From NCBI GenBank assembly GCA_002480345.1, contig DLBY01000126.1:1-28646 (forward strand): a stretch of DNA of 28,646 bases, written 5' to 3'. The position numbers and the translations under genes are program-made. This DNA comes from Phycisphaerales bacterium UBA7812. GTDB taxonomy: Bacteria; Planctomycetota; Phycisphaerae; Phycisphaerales; UBA1924. Positions 1 through 7,564 of the stretch are shown here, one piece after another (position 1 is the first letter of the stretch; each line of letters starts with the position of its first letter). Below the pieces are notes generated by a model. That model searched no databases and had not been told where the DNA came from. It worked only from the letters and a program-made list of their open reading frames with translations.

Positions 1-2
1 GG

Positions 3-1364
3 ATCTTGGTGATCGCCGATTTTTCGGGACGAGAGAGCCGGGGCGTGCTCGACCCGCTCACGGACCGGAAGCCCGTGCGTGTGGACCTGGACCGCCTTGA
101 TGACCTCCCGGGAGAATTGGGCGCTCGCGTCCGGCTGCCCCAGCGAGGGGGCGTCGAGATCGGCTTGTCCTGCATCGACGACCTTCACCCCGACGAGATC
201 TACGATGCGTGCGAGGTGTTCGCGGCGCTCCGCGACCTGAGGAAGCAGGCCCGGGATCCGGACGCGTTCCGCGCGGTCTCGGAAAAGGTTCGAGCGTGGG
301 CGGCCGGGCCCGCCCGCCCCGCGTCGGAGATCGAGACGAAGCCCAGCACCGTGGCAACCCCCGAATCCGAGTTCGCGAGCCTTCTCGCGGGGAGTGTGGG
401 AAAACAACCGTCCCGAGCCGTTTCGTCGATCGAGACGCTTCTCAAGCAGATTGTCGGGCCCCACATCGTGCCGGATCGAGATCCCGAACAGACCGAACTG
501 ATCGAGGTGATCGAGAAGTCGATCGCCGACGAGATGCGTTCGATCCTCCGTGACCCGGACTGGCGACGAACCGAATCGGCGTGGCGCAGCCTGCACATGC
601 TCGTCACCGGGCTTGAACTGGACGAGACGCTTGAGTTGTTCGCCCTCGACGCGTCCAACGCGGAGCTCGCCACGCACGGCTCCGAACTCGAGCAGGTCTT
701 GGTGACGACACCCTCGCAGACCGCCGGAGGCGTACCCTGGGCATTGGTGCTCCATCTCGAGCAGCACGACGCGGACACGCTCGACGCGCTCGCCCCGCTT
801 GCCACGCTGGCGCACCGGGCGGGCGCGGTGCTCGCCTCGGGGGTCACCGGGCACACCGTCGGCACGGGGGAGCTGGTCGGCACGCCCGACCCCGCGGACT
901 GGGGTGAGCCCGCCGACGCGTACGCGTCGATCGCCGCGTCTCCCGCGGGCGATTGCCTCTGCCTGACCTGTCCGGGCGTGCTGCTCCGCATGCCCTACGG
1001 TCCTCGCATGGACGAGATCGACCGGTTCGAGTTCTCGGAACTCCGAGGCGATCCGTCTCCGCACGACCTGCTCTGGGCTTCGGGCGCCGTCGCTGTCGGG
1101 CTCATGCTCGGGAACGCGTTCACCGCGGTGGGCTGGCAGGCCGAACCCGTGGGCGGCGGCACGCTGGGTGACCTCCCGGTGGTTGCGACGGATGACGGCG
1201 ATTCGATGTTCCCGTGCGCCCAGGCGTGGCTCAGCGACCGAGCCGGCGCGGCGTTGCAATCCCGCGGCGTGACCCCCCTGCTCTCCGTCCAGCACACGGG
1301 CGCGGTGCAGGTCGCGGGGTTGCGGGCGATCAGCGGTGCGCCGCTCGCGTGTCGGTGGGGCTGA
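3..1364 (+). CDS. TssB-TssC-like fused contractile sheath protein, 5' partial
   Basis: This is a contractile-sheath protein of the type VI secretion family; TssB and TssC normally form the heterodimeric sheath that drives a spike out of the cell. The frame is already open at the window edge, so the start lies to the left. The visible N-terminus carries a TssB/VipA hallmark (ADFSGR, then DRKPVRVDLD, then a helix rich in LRDLRK). After a linker near residue 105-120 the protein becomes TssC/VipB-like. It has a helical region with LRDPDWRRTESAWRSLHMLV (about residues 181-200), GGVPWALVL, LLRMPYG, and a C-terminal DGDSMFPCAQAW region. The two subunits thus appear fused and compact; the TssC part is about 330 residues against roughly 490 in typical TssC. 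It ends 15 bp before the convergent bioY. No other secretion gene is visible, so the rest of any cluster must lie to the left. Confidence 0.75.
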   Translation: MLVIADFSGRESRGVLDPLTDRKPVRVDLDRLDDLPGELGARVRLPQRGGVEIGLSCIDDLHPDEIYDACEVFAALRDLRKQARDPDAFRAVSEKVRAWAAGPARPASEIETKPSTVATPESEFASLLAGSVGKQPSRAVSSIETLLKQIVGPHIVPDRDPEQTELIEVIEKSIADEMRSILRDPDWRRTESAWRSLHMLVTGLELDETLELFALDASNAELATHGSELEQVLVTTPSQTAGGVPWALVLHLEQHDADTLDALAPLATLAHRAGAVLASGVTGHTVGTGELVGTPDPADWGEPADAYASIAASPAGDCLCLTCPGVLLRMPYGPRMDEIDRFEFSELRGDPSPHDLLWASGAVAVGLMLGNAFTAVGWQAEPVGGGTLGDLPVVATDDGDSMFPCAQAWLSDRAGAALQSRGVTPLLSVQHTGAVQVAGLRAISGAPLACRWG

Positions 1365-1379
1365 ACGGTCGGGACCGGT

Positions 1380-2063
1380 TCACCAGATGCTGCGAGAGGC
1401 CAACGGCGCCGCCCAGCGCCCGATGATCACCGCGATCCCCGACTTCAGCAGCATCGCGGGGATGAAGACGACGAATCCTCCGTAGAACGCCCTGCCCAGC
1501 GTGATCGCTTCCCCGTCGAATCGCCGAACCAAGTAGAGCCATGGGACGCCGATCGCGAAGATCACCGCGTGCCCGGCGAGGACCGCGAGGATCATCGCGC
1601 CCCATCCGCGGACCGAGCCGTCGGATCGACGGACGATCCGCGCGATGACCGGTTGGCACACAACGAACCCAAGCAGGTACCCACCGGTCTGCCCGAAGAT
1701 GGTCACGACTCCCGCGCTGCCCTCCGAAAAGAGCGGCACACCCAATGCCCCGACAAGCAGATAGCCGACCATCGAAAGCATGCCCCAGCGGGGTCCGATG
1801 CTGAGCGCACAGAGCAGCACCCACAGCGTCTGGAGCGTGAGGGGCACGCCGAACGGGGGGAGCGGGATCGCGAGCCAAGGCCAGATCTGGGTCTGGCAGG
1901 TGAGTCCCATCAGAAATGGAAACAGCACGATCCCGAGCGCGCGGATGATCCCGACCTCGCCCGCACGATCGCTGTCTCGTGCCGCGCCGTCGGCTTGTGA
2001 GCCGTCCAACACCCGTTCACGAACGGACGCGTGTGTCAGTCGCAGGCGAGCGCATTCGAGCAT
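1380..2063 (-). CDS. bioY: BioY family biotin transporter substrate-binding component
   Basis: Integral membrane S-component that binds biotin and imports it alone or with an energy-coupling-factor module. The 227-residue product has about six hydrophobic segments. It contains the BioY signature region: VPLTLQTLWVLLCALSIGPR, then GYLLVGALGVPLF, then VTIFGQTGGYLLGF. These residues line the biotin site in known BioY proteins. The first ATG gives about 45 polar N-terminal residues before the first membrane segment, longer than usual, and no Shine-Dalgarno is visible before it, so the true start may be internal. No EcfA/EcfT genes accompany it here, so it either works alone or shares a module encoded elsewhere. 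It may be co-transcribed with the bactofilin genes upstream, the nearest of which ends 53 bp before it. Confidence 0.9.
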   Translation of the reverse strand: MLECARLRLTHASVRERVLDGSQADGAARDSDRAGEVGIIRALGIVLFPFLMGLTCQTQIWPWLAIPLPPFGVPLTLQTLWVLLCALSIGPRWGMLSMVGYLLVGALGVPLFSEGSAGVVTIFGQTGGYLLGFVVCQPVIARIVRRSDGSVRGWGAMILAVLAGHAVIFAIGVPWLYLVRRFDGEAITLGRAFYGGFVVFIPAMLLKSGIAVIIGRWAAPLASRSIW

Positions 2064-2116
2064 CGGAATAGTGTCCGCTTGCCGACGCCCGGCGTCAATC
2101 GATCGGGTTCTGCAGA

Positions 2117-2611
2117 TCAGGCGACCAGAGGAGGGGGCGGTGGGACCTGCGTCCGATTCCCGCAGATATCGATGTGCCCGAGCGGGTTGCTGGGCACCGC
2201 GAACGGACCTCCCCGGACAACCGCACCGGGTTCGATGCGCAGGGACGGCGCCCAGACGGCACCGCTGAAGACGGCCCGCGGGCCGATCGTCACGGGACCG
2301 CCGCTCGCGAGAACACCCGAGAATCGCCCCATGACATCAGCACCGAGGCTCCCGACCGCGAGCGTGCAGGTGACCTCGGCTTTGCGCCCGATGAGCAGGC
2401 GACCACAGGTGAGCAGCACGCCTCCCCAGTGGTGCCCCTTGACGCGCAGGTCCGGGATGTCCAGGTTCTTTCCGCAGTGCTCGCACCGCGCCGTCAACGC
2501 CCGCGCCGCGATGTTCGAGCCGCTGCCGCAGTGATAGCAGCGCACCGCGGCCTGCTCGATCCCGAGATCGCTGAAGGCGAGACCCCGACGCTGCCCGCGT
2601 TGGGTGAGCAT
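2117..2611 (-). CDS. Bactofilin-like polymer-forming protein with N-terminal zinc ribbon
   Basis: 164 residues. Residues about 25-50 hold two CxxC knuckles (CYHCGS and CEHCGK), a zinc-ribbon arrangement. The rest is a repetitive beta-rich stretch with the glycine/valine periodicity of a bactofilin beta-helix (LLIGRKAEVTCTLAVGSL, then VTIGPRAVFSGAVWAPSLRI), ending in a proline-rich tail (VPPPPPLVA). Bactofilins form non-nucleotide filaments at the membrane and serve cell shape, stalk formation or protein localisation. The gene follows a canonical bactofilin by 20 bp, so the pair is probably one operon, and the zinc ribbon may give this paralogue a partner or nucleic-acid-binding role (inference). 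The ATG start has only a weak purine-rich upstream sequence. Confidence 0.7.
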   Translation of the reverse strand: MLTQRGQRRGLAFSDLGIEQAAVRCYHCGSGSNIAARALTARCEHCGKNLDIPDLRVKGHHWGGVLLTCGRLLIGRKAEVTCTLAVGSLGADVMGRFSGVLASGGPVTIGPRAVFSGAVWAPSLRIEPGAVVRGGPFAVPSNPLGHIDICGNRTQVPPPPPLVA

Positions 2612-2631
2612 GCCGTGTTCCGCTCGCTCGC

Positions 2632-3156
2632 TCAGGCAGCGCCCGCGTTCGCGGCGCGGTTCGCCTCGGCGAGGCTCTCACGGACGGCCTGCTCGTCGCT
2701 GTCCTTGTTTTTCCAAGGTGGCTTGAAGTCCACGGGCGTCGCGACGCCCGTGGACGCTGCGGGTGTCGAAGCCGCGGGCTTGGAAGAATTCGCGGTCGTT
2801 TGAGCCCCGAGATCGGCGTTCCCGCCCACGCGGCAGTGCCCGACGAAGCTCGCGCCCTCTTCCACGAGGAGGGTCTTGGCGGTGATGTCACCCGTGAGCT
2901 GGGCATGCTCGCTCAGGCGGCACCGGTTCCGCGCGATGATGTTCCCGTTGGTCTTGCCATCGATCACGATGTTCTCGGCGTCGATCTCGGCGCTGCAGTC
3001 CGCGGACTCGGCGATGTGCACCTCACCCTTCGAGCGGATCTTGCCCTCGAAGACGCCGAGAATGCGGGCGCCCTGGTCGAAGTCGACCTCGCCTCGGATC
3101 GTGGTTCCGCAGCCGATGACGGTCATCTCGTTGCTCAGTCCGTTGTCGTTCGCCAC
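2632..3156 (-). CDS. Bactofilin family cytoskeletal protein
   Basis: 174-residue bactofilin. The pattern is classical: a short disordered N-terminus, then NEMTVIGCGTTIRGEVDF, and repeated six-residue beta-helix turns (GARILGVFEGKIRSKGEVHI, then ENIVIDGKTNGNIIARNRC, then LTGDITAKTLLVEEGASFVG). A flexible Ala/Thr/Pro-rich C-terminus follows with a basic patch (FKPPWKNKD). The GTG start is supported by a strong Shine-Dalgarno (AAGGAG, six bases upstream). Bactofilins polymerise without nucleotide and scaffold envelope processes. It is the first gene of a probable leftward unit with the zinc-ribbon paralogue, and is divergent from the TerC gene across about 208 bp. Confidence 0.9.
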   Translation of the reverse strand: MANDNGLSNEMTVIGCGTTIRGEVDFDQGARILGVFEGKIRSKGEVHIAESADCSAEIDAENIVIDGKTNGNIIARNRCRLSEHAQLTGDITAKTLLVEEGASFVGHCRVGGNADLGAQTTANSSKPAASTPAASTGVATPVDFKPPWKNKDSDEQAVRESLAEANRAANAGAA

Positions 3157-3364
3157 CTCGAACTCCTTGATCGTCGTGAACTAGCCGGGCACGCCGGGCG
3201 GAGCCTCGGCGGCGGGTGCGCGACAGGGGCACTCTCCCCGCGTCTCTCGCGTGGAGAACAACATCGACACCCGGTCGCTCGCCGGTCCAGTTTTCGAGGG
3301 GCACCACGGGGCGATGGTCCGGGGCCCCGCGACGCCGATTCCGGATCGACTAGACTCGGCCCAG

Positions 3365-4237
3365 ATGATCCCGACGCTTTTCATCGATTTCCCGGTGCTG
3401 CTCGCCGAGGCTGCCGCCCCGATTTCCGGGGGGGAGAGCCTGTTCACGATGGCGAGCCTGATCGCCCTCGTCACCCTGACGAGCCTCGAGATCGTGCTCG
3501 GGATCGACAATGTCGTGTTCATCGCGATCCTCGCCGACAGCCTGCCCGAGTCGCAACGCAAGGCCGCGAGACGGATCGGATTGCTGCTGGCGATGGTGTC
3601 GCGGATCGCGCTCCTGTTCGCGATCGCATGGCTGATGGGCCTGACACGCCCGCTCATCGAACTCCCGTTGCTGAGCGAACCCCATCCGCCCGCCGACGCC
3701 GAAGCCCCGCTCCCGCTCGCCCTCTCGGGGAGGGACCTGATCCTCCTCGCCGGTGGGTTGTTTCTCGTCGCGAAGGCGGTCTGGGAGATCCGCCACCAGA
3801 TCGAGCACACCGGCGGCGTCGCGAAGAAATCGGGCAAGGGCGCGACCTTCGGAGGCGTGGTCACCCAGATCGTCCTGATCGACATGGTCTTCAGCCTCGA
3901 CAGCGTCATCACCGCGGTCGGCATGACGAGCAAGATCCCCGTGATGATCGCGGCGGTCATCATCGCGGTGGCGGTCATGATGCTCGCGGCCGAAGCGATC
4001 AGCGGCTTTATCAGAAGACACCCAACCCTGAAGGTGCTCGCGCTCGCGTTCCTAGTGCTGATCGGCGTGCTGCTGATCGCCGACGCGTTCCACCAGCACA
4101 TCGACCGCGGCTATGTTTACTTCGCGATGGCATTCGCGCTCATCGTCGATCTGATCCAGTTGAAAGTGGAGAAACCGAAGCAACGCGCTGGACCCGATTC
4201 CATCGAGACCGCCGCGCTGAAGAAGGAGGACTCATGA
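3365..4237 (+). CDS. TerC family integral membrane protein
   Basis: 290-residue polytopic membrane protein of the TerC family, whose members are linked to tellurite resistance and to metal (notably manganese) export, often helping secreted metalloproteins acquire metal. The two family half-motifs are visible: SLEIVLGIDNVVFIAIL near residues 37-53, and VLIDMVFSLDSVITAVGM in the second half. Each carries the conserved acidic residue within a membrane helix. An upstream in-frame extension of 38 residues is unlikely to be translated because it is hydrophilic and atypical. A possible -10 (TAGACT, 3351-3356) lies only eight bases before the ATG and no Shine-Dalgarno is present, so the message could be leaderless (inference). 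It overlaps the following lipoprotein gene by four bases. Confidence 0.88.
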   Translation: MIPTLFIDFPVLLAEAAAPISGGESLFTMASLIALVTLTSLEIVLGIDNVVFIAILADSLPESQRKAARRIGLLLAMVSRIALLFAIAWLMGLTRPLIELPLLSEPHPPADAEAPLPLALSGRDLILLAGGLFLVAKAVWEIRHQIEHTGGVAKKSGKGATFGGVVTQIVLIDMVFSLDSVITAVGMTSKIPVMIAAVIIAVAVMMLAAEAISGFIRRHPTLKVLALAFLVLIGVLLIADAFHQHIDRGYVYFAMAFALIVDLIQLKVEKPKQRAGPDSIETAALKKEDS

Positions 4238-4884
4238 ACGCCCGCACACTCGCGCTCATCGGAACAGCCGCAGGGTTCCTCGCGGTCGCCGCATGCGAAC
4301 AGAGCAGCAGCCCCGACCGAGTCTCCGCTCCGACCGGAGGCCCGCAAAGCGAATCGGAGCAGGCGCCCGCGGAAGCCCCGACAGTGGGCGATACGAGCGA
4401 GGCCGCGGAGTCGGCGTCCGCCCAGGCGGGCGACATGTGGAGCGGGGAACGGGTCTACGCGGGGAATGTGTCGTTCGGGGTGCCCGAGGGCTGGGTCGTC
4501 CGTCCGCCCTCGAACCAGATGCGGGCCGCGGAGGTCGCGGCGCCGGGTGACGGGGGCGGCACCGGACCGGTCGCGGCATTCTCACTCGCTGGAGGCGGCG
4601 CCGAAGCGAACATCCAGCGCTGGATCGGGCAGTTCACCGAACCCGATGCGCTCCGGTCGCGGGAGACCCGTGACCTCGCGGGCCGGACCGTGCACATCGT
4701 GGAAATGGCCGGGAGCTATCGCGGCATGGGCGGGACCGCCGAGCCCGGGACGGCGATGCTCGCGGCGATCGTGGAGCAGCCCGGACAGCCCAGCGTCTTC
4801 GTCAAGATGACCGGCCCGGAAGCGGAGGTGGCCGCCGCTCGCGACGGCTGGATCGCGATGATCGAGAGCCTGTCGAGCCCCTAA
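4234..4884 (+). CDS. Predicted lipoprotein of unknown function
   Basis: 216-residue exported protein. The N-terminus is a lipoprotein signal peptide with lipobox LAVAAC, so Cys21 should be lipidated. A low-complexity Ser/Glu/Ala/Pro linker (about residues 22-65) follows, then a compact domain beginning GNVSFGVPEGW and containing FVKMTGP. Its layout resembles small periplasmic domains that measure or bind something at the membrane surface, but I do not recognise a named family. The start is fixed by a strong Shine-Dalgarno (AAGGAGGA) and the ATGA overlap with the TerC stop codon, so the two are translationally coupled and probably act together, perhaps in metal handling (inference). Confidence 0.8.
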   Translation: MNARTLALIGTAAGFLAVAACEQSSSPDRVSAPTGGPQSESEQAPAEAPTVGDTSEAAESASAQAGDMWSGERVYAGNVSFGVPEGWVVRPPSNQMRAAEVAAPGDGGGTGPVAAFSLAGGGAEANIQRWIGQFTEPDALRSRETRDLAGRTVHIVEMAGSYRGMGGTAEPGTAMLAAIVEQPGQPSVFVKMTGPEAEVAAARDGWIAMIESLSSP

Positions 4885-4968
4885 ACGGGGTCACGGCACA
4901 GATCGCCCCCCGGATTCACGCGTTGCATTCAGGCCGCCAGCCCGGGTCTCGGGGCCGGATGGCCGTTA

Positions 4969-4997
4969 TTGATACTGAGTCTCAGTTGCACTATCAT
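4969..4997 (+). promoter_or_regulatory. Sigma70-type promoter with Fur-box-like operator upstream of feoAB
   Basis: A -35 element TTGATA (4969-4974) and a -10 element TATCAT (4992-4997) are separated by 17 bp; each matches five of six consensus positions. Their spacer carries the perfect inverted repeat ACTGAGTCTCAGT (4974-4986). Extended to 4970-4990 it matches a Fur-type consensus at about 14 of 20 positions, including both TGA/TCA cores. Iron-bound Fur sitting here would block RNA polymerase. Transcription should begin near 5004, which excludes the ATG at 5000 as the feoA start. Fur control is inferred from the pattern and from the downstream genes. Confidence 0.7.
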
Positions 4998-5041
4998 CGA
5001 TGAAGCGGAACCGGGATGTGGCCCGGCCTCTCTCCGAGCGT

Positions 5042-5314
5042 ATGACAACAATTTCCTCACAGCCTGATGCCCATTTCCCGCTGACGCAGTTGAAGCGGGG
5101 TGAGCGTGCCCAGATCGACGGGTGCAGCCTGGATGGCGCGTGCGCCGCGATGATCGAATCGATGGGCCTCGACCGCGACGCGGTCGTCTCGGTCGCACGC
5201 ATCGGTGACCCCTGTGTTGTGCTCGTGCATCATCGCTGCGGCGGGTCCTGTCGCATCGGCCTCCGGAAAGACCTTGCCAGCCGAATCGCGGTGCGCCCAG
5301 CCGTTGACGGCTGA
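5042..5314 (+). CDS. feoA: Ferrous iron transport protein A
   Basis: 90-residue cytosolic SH3-like protein that associates with FeoB and supports ferrous iron import. The FeoA pattern is visible: FPLTQLKRGERAQI at the start of the domain, then MIESMGLDRDAVVSVARIGDPC, and a glycine-rich end (GGSCRIGLRKDLASRI) corresponding to the usual strand carrying the ligand-recognition residues. An upstream in-frame ATG at 5000 would add 14 residues but lies ahead of the expected transcription start, so the ATG at 5042 was chosen. It has several cysteines (CSLDGAC, HRCGGSC), more than typical FeoA. It is followed by feoB after 17 bp and should share the Fur-controlled promoter. Confidence 0.88.
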   Translation: MTTISSQPDAHFPLTQLKRGERAQIDGCSLDGACAAMIESMGLDRDAVVSVARIGDPCVVLVHHRCGGSCRIGLRKDLASRIAVRPAVDG

Positions 5315-5331
5315 ACCTCGGTGAGCGTGCC

Positions 5332-7329
5332 GTGACCAGCCCCTCAACGGATGCCAGTCCCGAAAACGACTCCGTGATCGCGGCGGCGTCGGCGCGGAAT
5401 CGCCGCATCGTGCTGCTGGGCAATCCCAATGTCGGCAAATCGACACTCTTCGGCCGCCTCGCTGGTGCGCGCGTCCACACCTCGAACTTCCCGGGGACGA
5501 CGCAAACCGCGACCCACTCACGGGTCGGCACGACGGAGTTCATCGACCTCCCCGGGATCTACCGCCTCGAAGCCTCGCTGGACGAACTCTCCAGTGAAAG
5601 TGCGGTCTGCCGAGCGGCGCTGGCGGGGCGCCTCCCGGGCTCCGACGAGCGCGCGCAGCCGGACGCCGCGATCGTCGTCCTCGATGCCGCGAATCTCTCT
5701 CGCAATCTACGCCTCGCGGGCGAGGTCATCCGGATCGGTCTGCCAACTGTCCTGGTCGTGAACCGGATCGATCAAGCGGAGCGGCGCGGGATCGAGGTCG
5801 ACGCCGAGGCGCTCCGCGACCGAACCGGGTGCCCGGTGGTGCTCAGCAACGGCCTGACCGGCGAGGGCGTCGAACGCATCATGCTCGAAGCGACCGGCGT
5901 TCGAGAGCCGGGCGCGCCGCTGCACGACCGTCCACTCCGCGTGTGGGCGGAGGAGACAGCACAATCGTGCGTCCGCCGCAGCGGCAACCGGGCAGACGCC
6001 GAGCGGCTCACCGATCGCCTCGACGATTTTTTCCTCCACCCCATTCTCGGCTCGATCGCGTTCATGATCTCAATGACCGTGCTGTTCTGGGTGGTCTTCA
6101 AGATCGCGGCGTACCCGATGGACTGGATCGATTGGGCGTTTGCTGTTCTCGCGGAGTCCGTCCGCGGCGTGCTGCCCCCCGGCGCGATCCGCTCCCTGCT
6201 CGTGGATGGCGTGATCGGGGGGATCGGCGCGACGGTCGTGTTCCTCCCCCAGATCTGCCTGATGTTCTTCCTCATCACGCTTCTTGAGCACTCCGGCTAT
6301 CTGCCCCGAGCGGCCCTGCTGATCGATCGCTTGCTCCGCCCGTTCGGCCTCCCGGGCCAGGCGTTTGTCCCCCTGCTCTCCTCGCACGCGTGCGCGATCC
6401 CCGGGATCATCGCGTGCCGAGGCATCCCCGACCGCCGGGAACGGCTCGCGACGATCCTCGTGGCGCCGTTCATGTCCTGCACCGCGCGGATCCCGGTGTA
6501 TGTGCTGCTGACCTCGCTCCTCTTCGCGGATCGCCCGGCGCTCGCGGCCGTCGCGTTCACGGGGTGTTATCTGCTCGGCGCGGCCACGGCGCTCGGGACG
6601 GCGTTTCTGTTCCGGACCACCTTCCTCCGCGGCTCATCCCGAACGATGGCGATGGAACTGCCCGGGTATCGGAGACCGAGCCTGCGGATCGCGCTCGCCG
6701 CGACCCGCGACCGAGCCTGGATGTTCATTCGGAAGGCCGGGACGGTGATCCTCGCGATGGTGCTCGCGCTGTGGTGGCTGGGAAGCTACCCGATCGCCCC
6801 GCCGAGCGCGGCCGCTGAGGACATGCGCCTCCGAGCGCAGGAGATGAGCAACCCGGCGCAGGCCTCGGCCCTGCTGGAGCGGGCGGATCGGATCGACGCC
6901 CGCCACGCGACCTCCGAGACATTCATGGGCATGGCGGGACGCGCCGCGGCGCCTATCTTCCGTCCTCTCGGCTACGACTGGCAACTCACCGTTGGCGTCC
7001 TGTCCAGTTTCGCCGCGCGGGAGGTGTTCGTCTCCACGATGGCGGTCGTGACCGCATCGGGCGAGGAAGATGCCGCGGAGACCGAGACGGGCCTGAAACG
7101 CCTCGCGACCGCGACCCGCGACGATGGTCAGACGCCCCTCTTCACGCGACCGACCTCCTGGTCGCTGCTGGTGTTCTATGTGCTCGCGATGCAGTGCCTG
7201 CCCACCCTCGCCGTCACCGCCCGCGAGACAGGGGGATGGCGGTGGGCGCTCCTCCAACTCAGCTACATGACCGCCCTTGCCTATCTGGGTGGAATGCTCG
7301 CGTTCGCGCTGACTGGGGGCTGGGCATGA
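5332..7329 (+). CDS. feoB: Ferrous iron transporter B
   Basis: 665-residue inner-membrane Fe(II) transporter with a cytosolic GTPase domain. The G domain shows the P-loop GNPNVGKST (residues 30-38), DLPG (72-75) and the base-recognition motif NRID (144-147, in place of NKxD). The membrane part has the Gate/core regions typical of the family (SHACAIPGIIACRGI, then APFMSCTARIPVYVLL), with conserved Cys and Ser-Cys-Thr-Ala residues on the proposed iron path, and a C-terminal SSFAAREVFVSTMAVV segment. It is somewhat shorter than the ~770-residue E. coli protein but is complete by motif. It starts with GTG, 17 bp after feoA, and overlaps the next small gene by four bases. Confidence 0.95.
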   Translation: MTSPSTDASPENDSVIAAASARNRRIVLLGNPNVGKSTLFGRLAGARVHTSNFPGTTQTATHSRVGTTEFIDLPGIYRLEASLDELSSESAVCRAALAGRLPGSDERAQPDAAIVVLDAANLSRNLRLAGEVIRIGLPTVLVVNRIDQAERRGIEVDAEALRDRTGCPVVLSNGLTGEGVERIMLEATGVREPGAPLHDRPLRVWAEETAQSCVRRSGNRADAERLTDRLDDFFLHPILGSIAFMISMTVLFWVVFKIAAYPMDWIDWAFAVLAESVRGVLPPGAIRSLLVDGVIGGIGATVVFLPQICLMFFLITLLEHSGYLPRAALLIDRLLRPFGLPGQAFVPLLSSHACAIPGIIACRGIPDRRERLATILVAPFMSCTARIPVYVLLTSLLFADRPALAAVAFTGCYLLGAATALGTAFLFRTTFLRGSSRTMAMELPGYRRPSLRIALAATRDRAWMFIRKAGTVILAMVLALWWLGSYPIAPPSAAAEDMRLRAQEMSNPAQASALLERADRIDARHATSETFMGMAGRAAAPIFRPLGYDWQLTVGVLSSFAAREVFVSTMAVVTASGEEDAAETETGLKRLATATRDDGQTPLFTRPTSWSLLVFYVLAMQCLPTLAVTARETGGWRWALLQLSYMTALAYLGGMLAFALTGGWA

Positions 7330-7505
7330 TCGCACAGACGACCGGCATCCCGCTCGGTGACCCGCAGTTCTGGGTGGTGACGGGCGTCGTCGCCGCGGTT
7401 CTGGCGTTCGCCGGATGGCGAGCCTACCGGGGCTCGAGGCGGAAGAAATCGACCCGCGTGCGGATCACGGTTGAACGCAACGAGGCCGCGAAGAGAGGCG
7501 ACTGA
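7326..7505 (+). CDS. Small FeoB-linked membrane protein
   Basis: 59-residue protein with one clear transmembrane helix (FWVVTGVVAAVLAFAGWRAY, about residues 15-34) followed by a basic cytosolic tail (RGSRRKKSTRVRITVERNE). Its ATG overlaps the feoB stop (ATGA), so it is translated with FeoB. Other lineages encode small Feo-linked membrane proteins in this place (FeoC, or cysteine-rich FeoB-associated proteins); this one has no cysteine and no winged-helix motif, so it is neither of those. A role as a FeoB accessory subunit or stability factor is inferred from position only. Confidence 0.7.
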   Translation: MIAQTTGIPLGDPQFWVVTGVVAAVLAFAGWRAYRGSRRKKSTRVRITVERNEAAKRGD

Positions 7506-7564
7506 TTCGAGTCGTTCACTGCTGCTCGGGTGACCGCTTCCGCTTTGTGCGCGGAGATGCTTGA

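Noticed and set aside
2068..2098. Possible promoter for bioY (TTGACG and CACTAT on the minus strand)
   Set aside because: The spacer is 19 bp, the -10 matches only three of six bases, and it ends four bases before the ATG, so transcription would start inside the codon.
2800..4233. Long plus-strand open frame running across the bactofilin and TerC genes in the lipoprotein frame
   Set aside because: It passes antisense through the bactofilin and out of frame through TerC; the real protein in this frame starts at 4234 with a lipobox and strong ribosome site.
4878..4890. CCCC-TAAAC-GGGG hairpin after the lipoprotein gene
   Set aside because: Four-base stem with no T-run; too weak for an intrinsic terminator.
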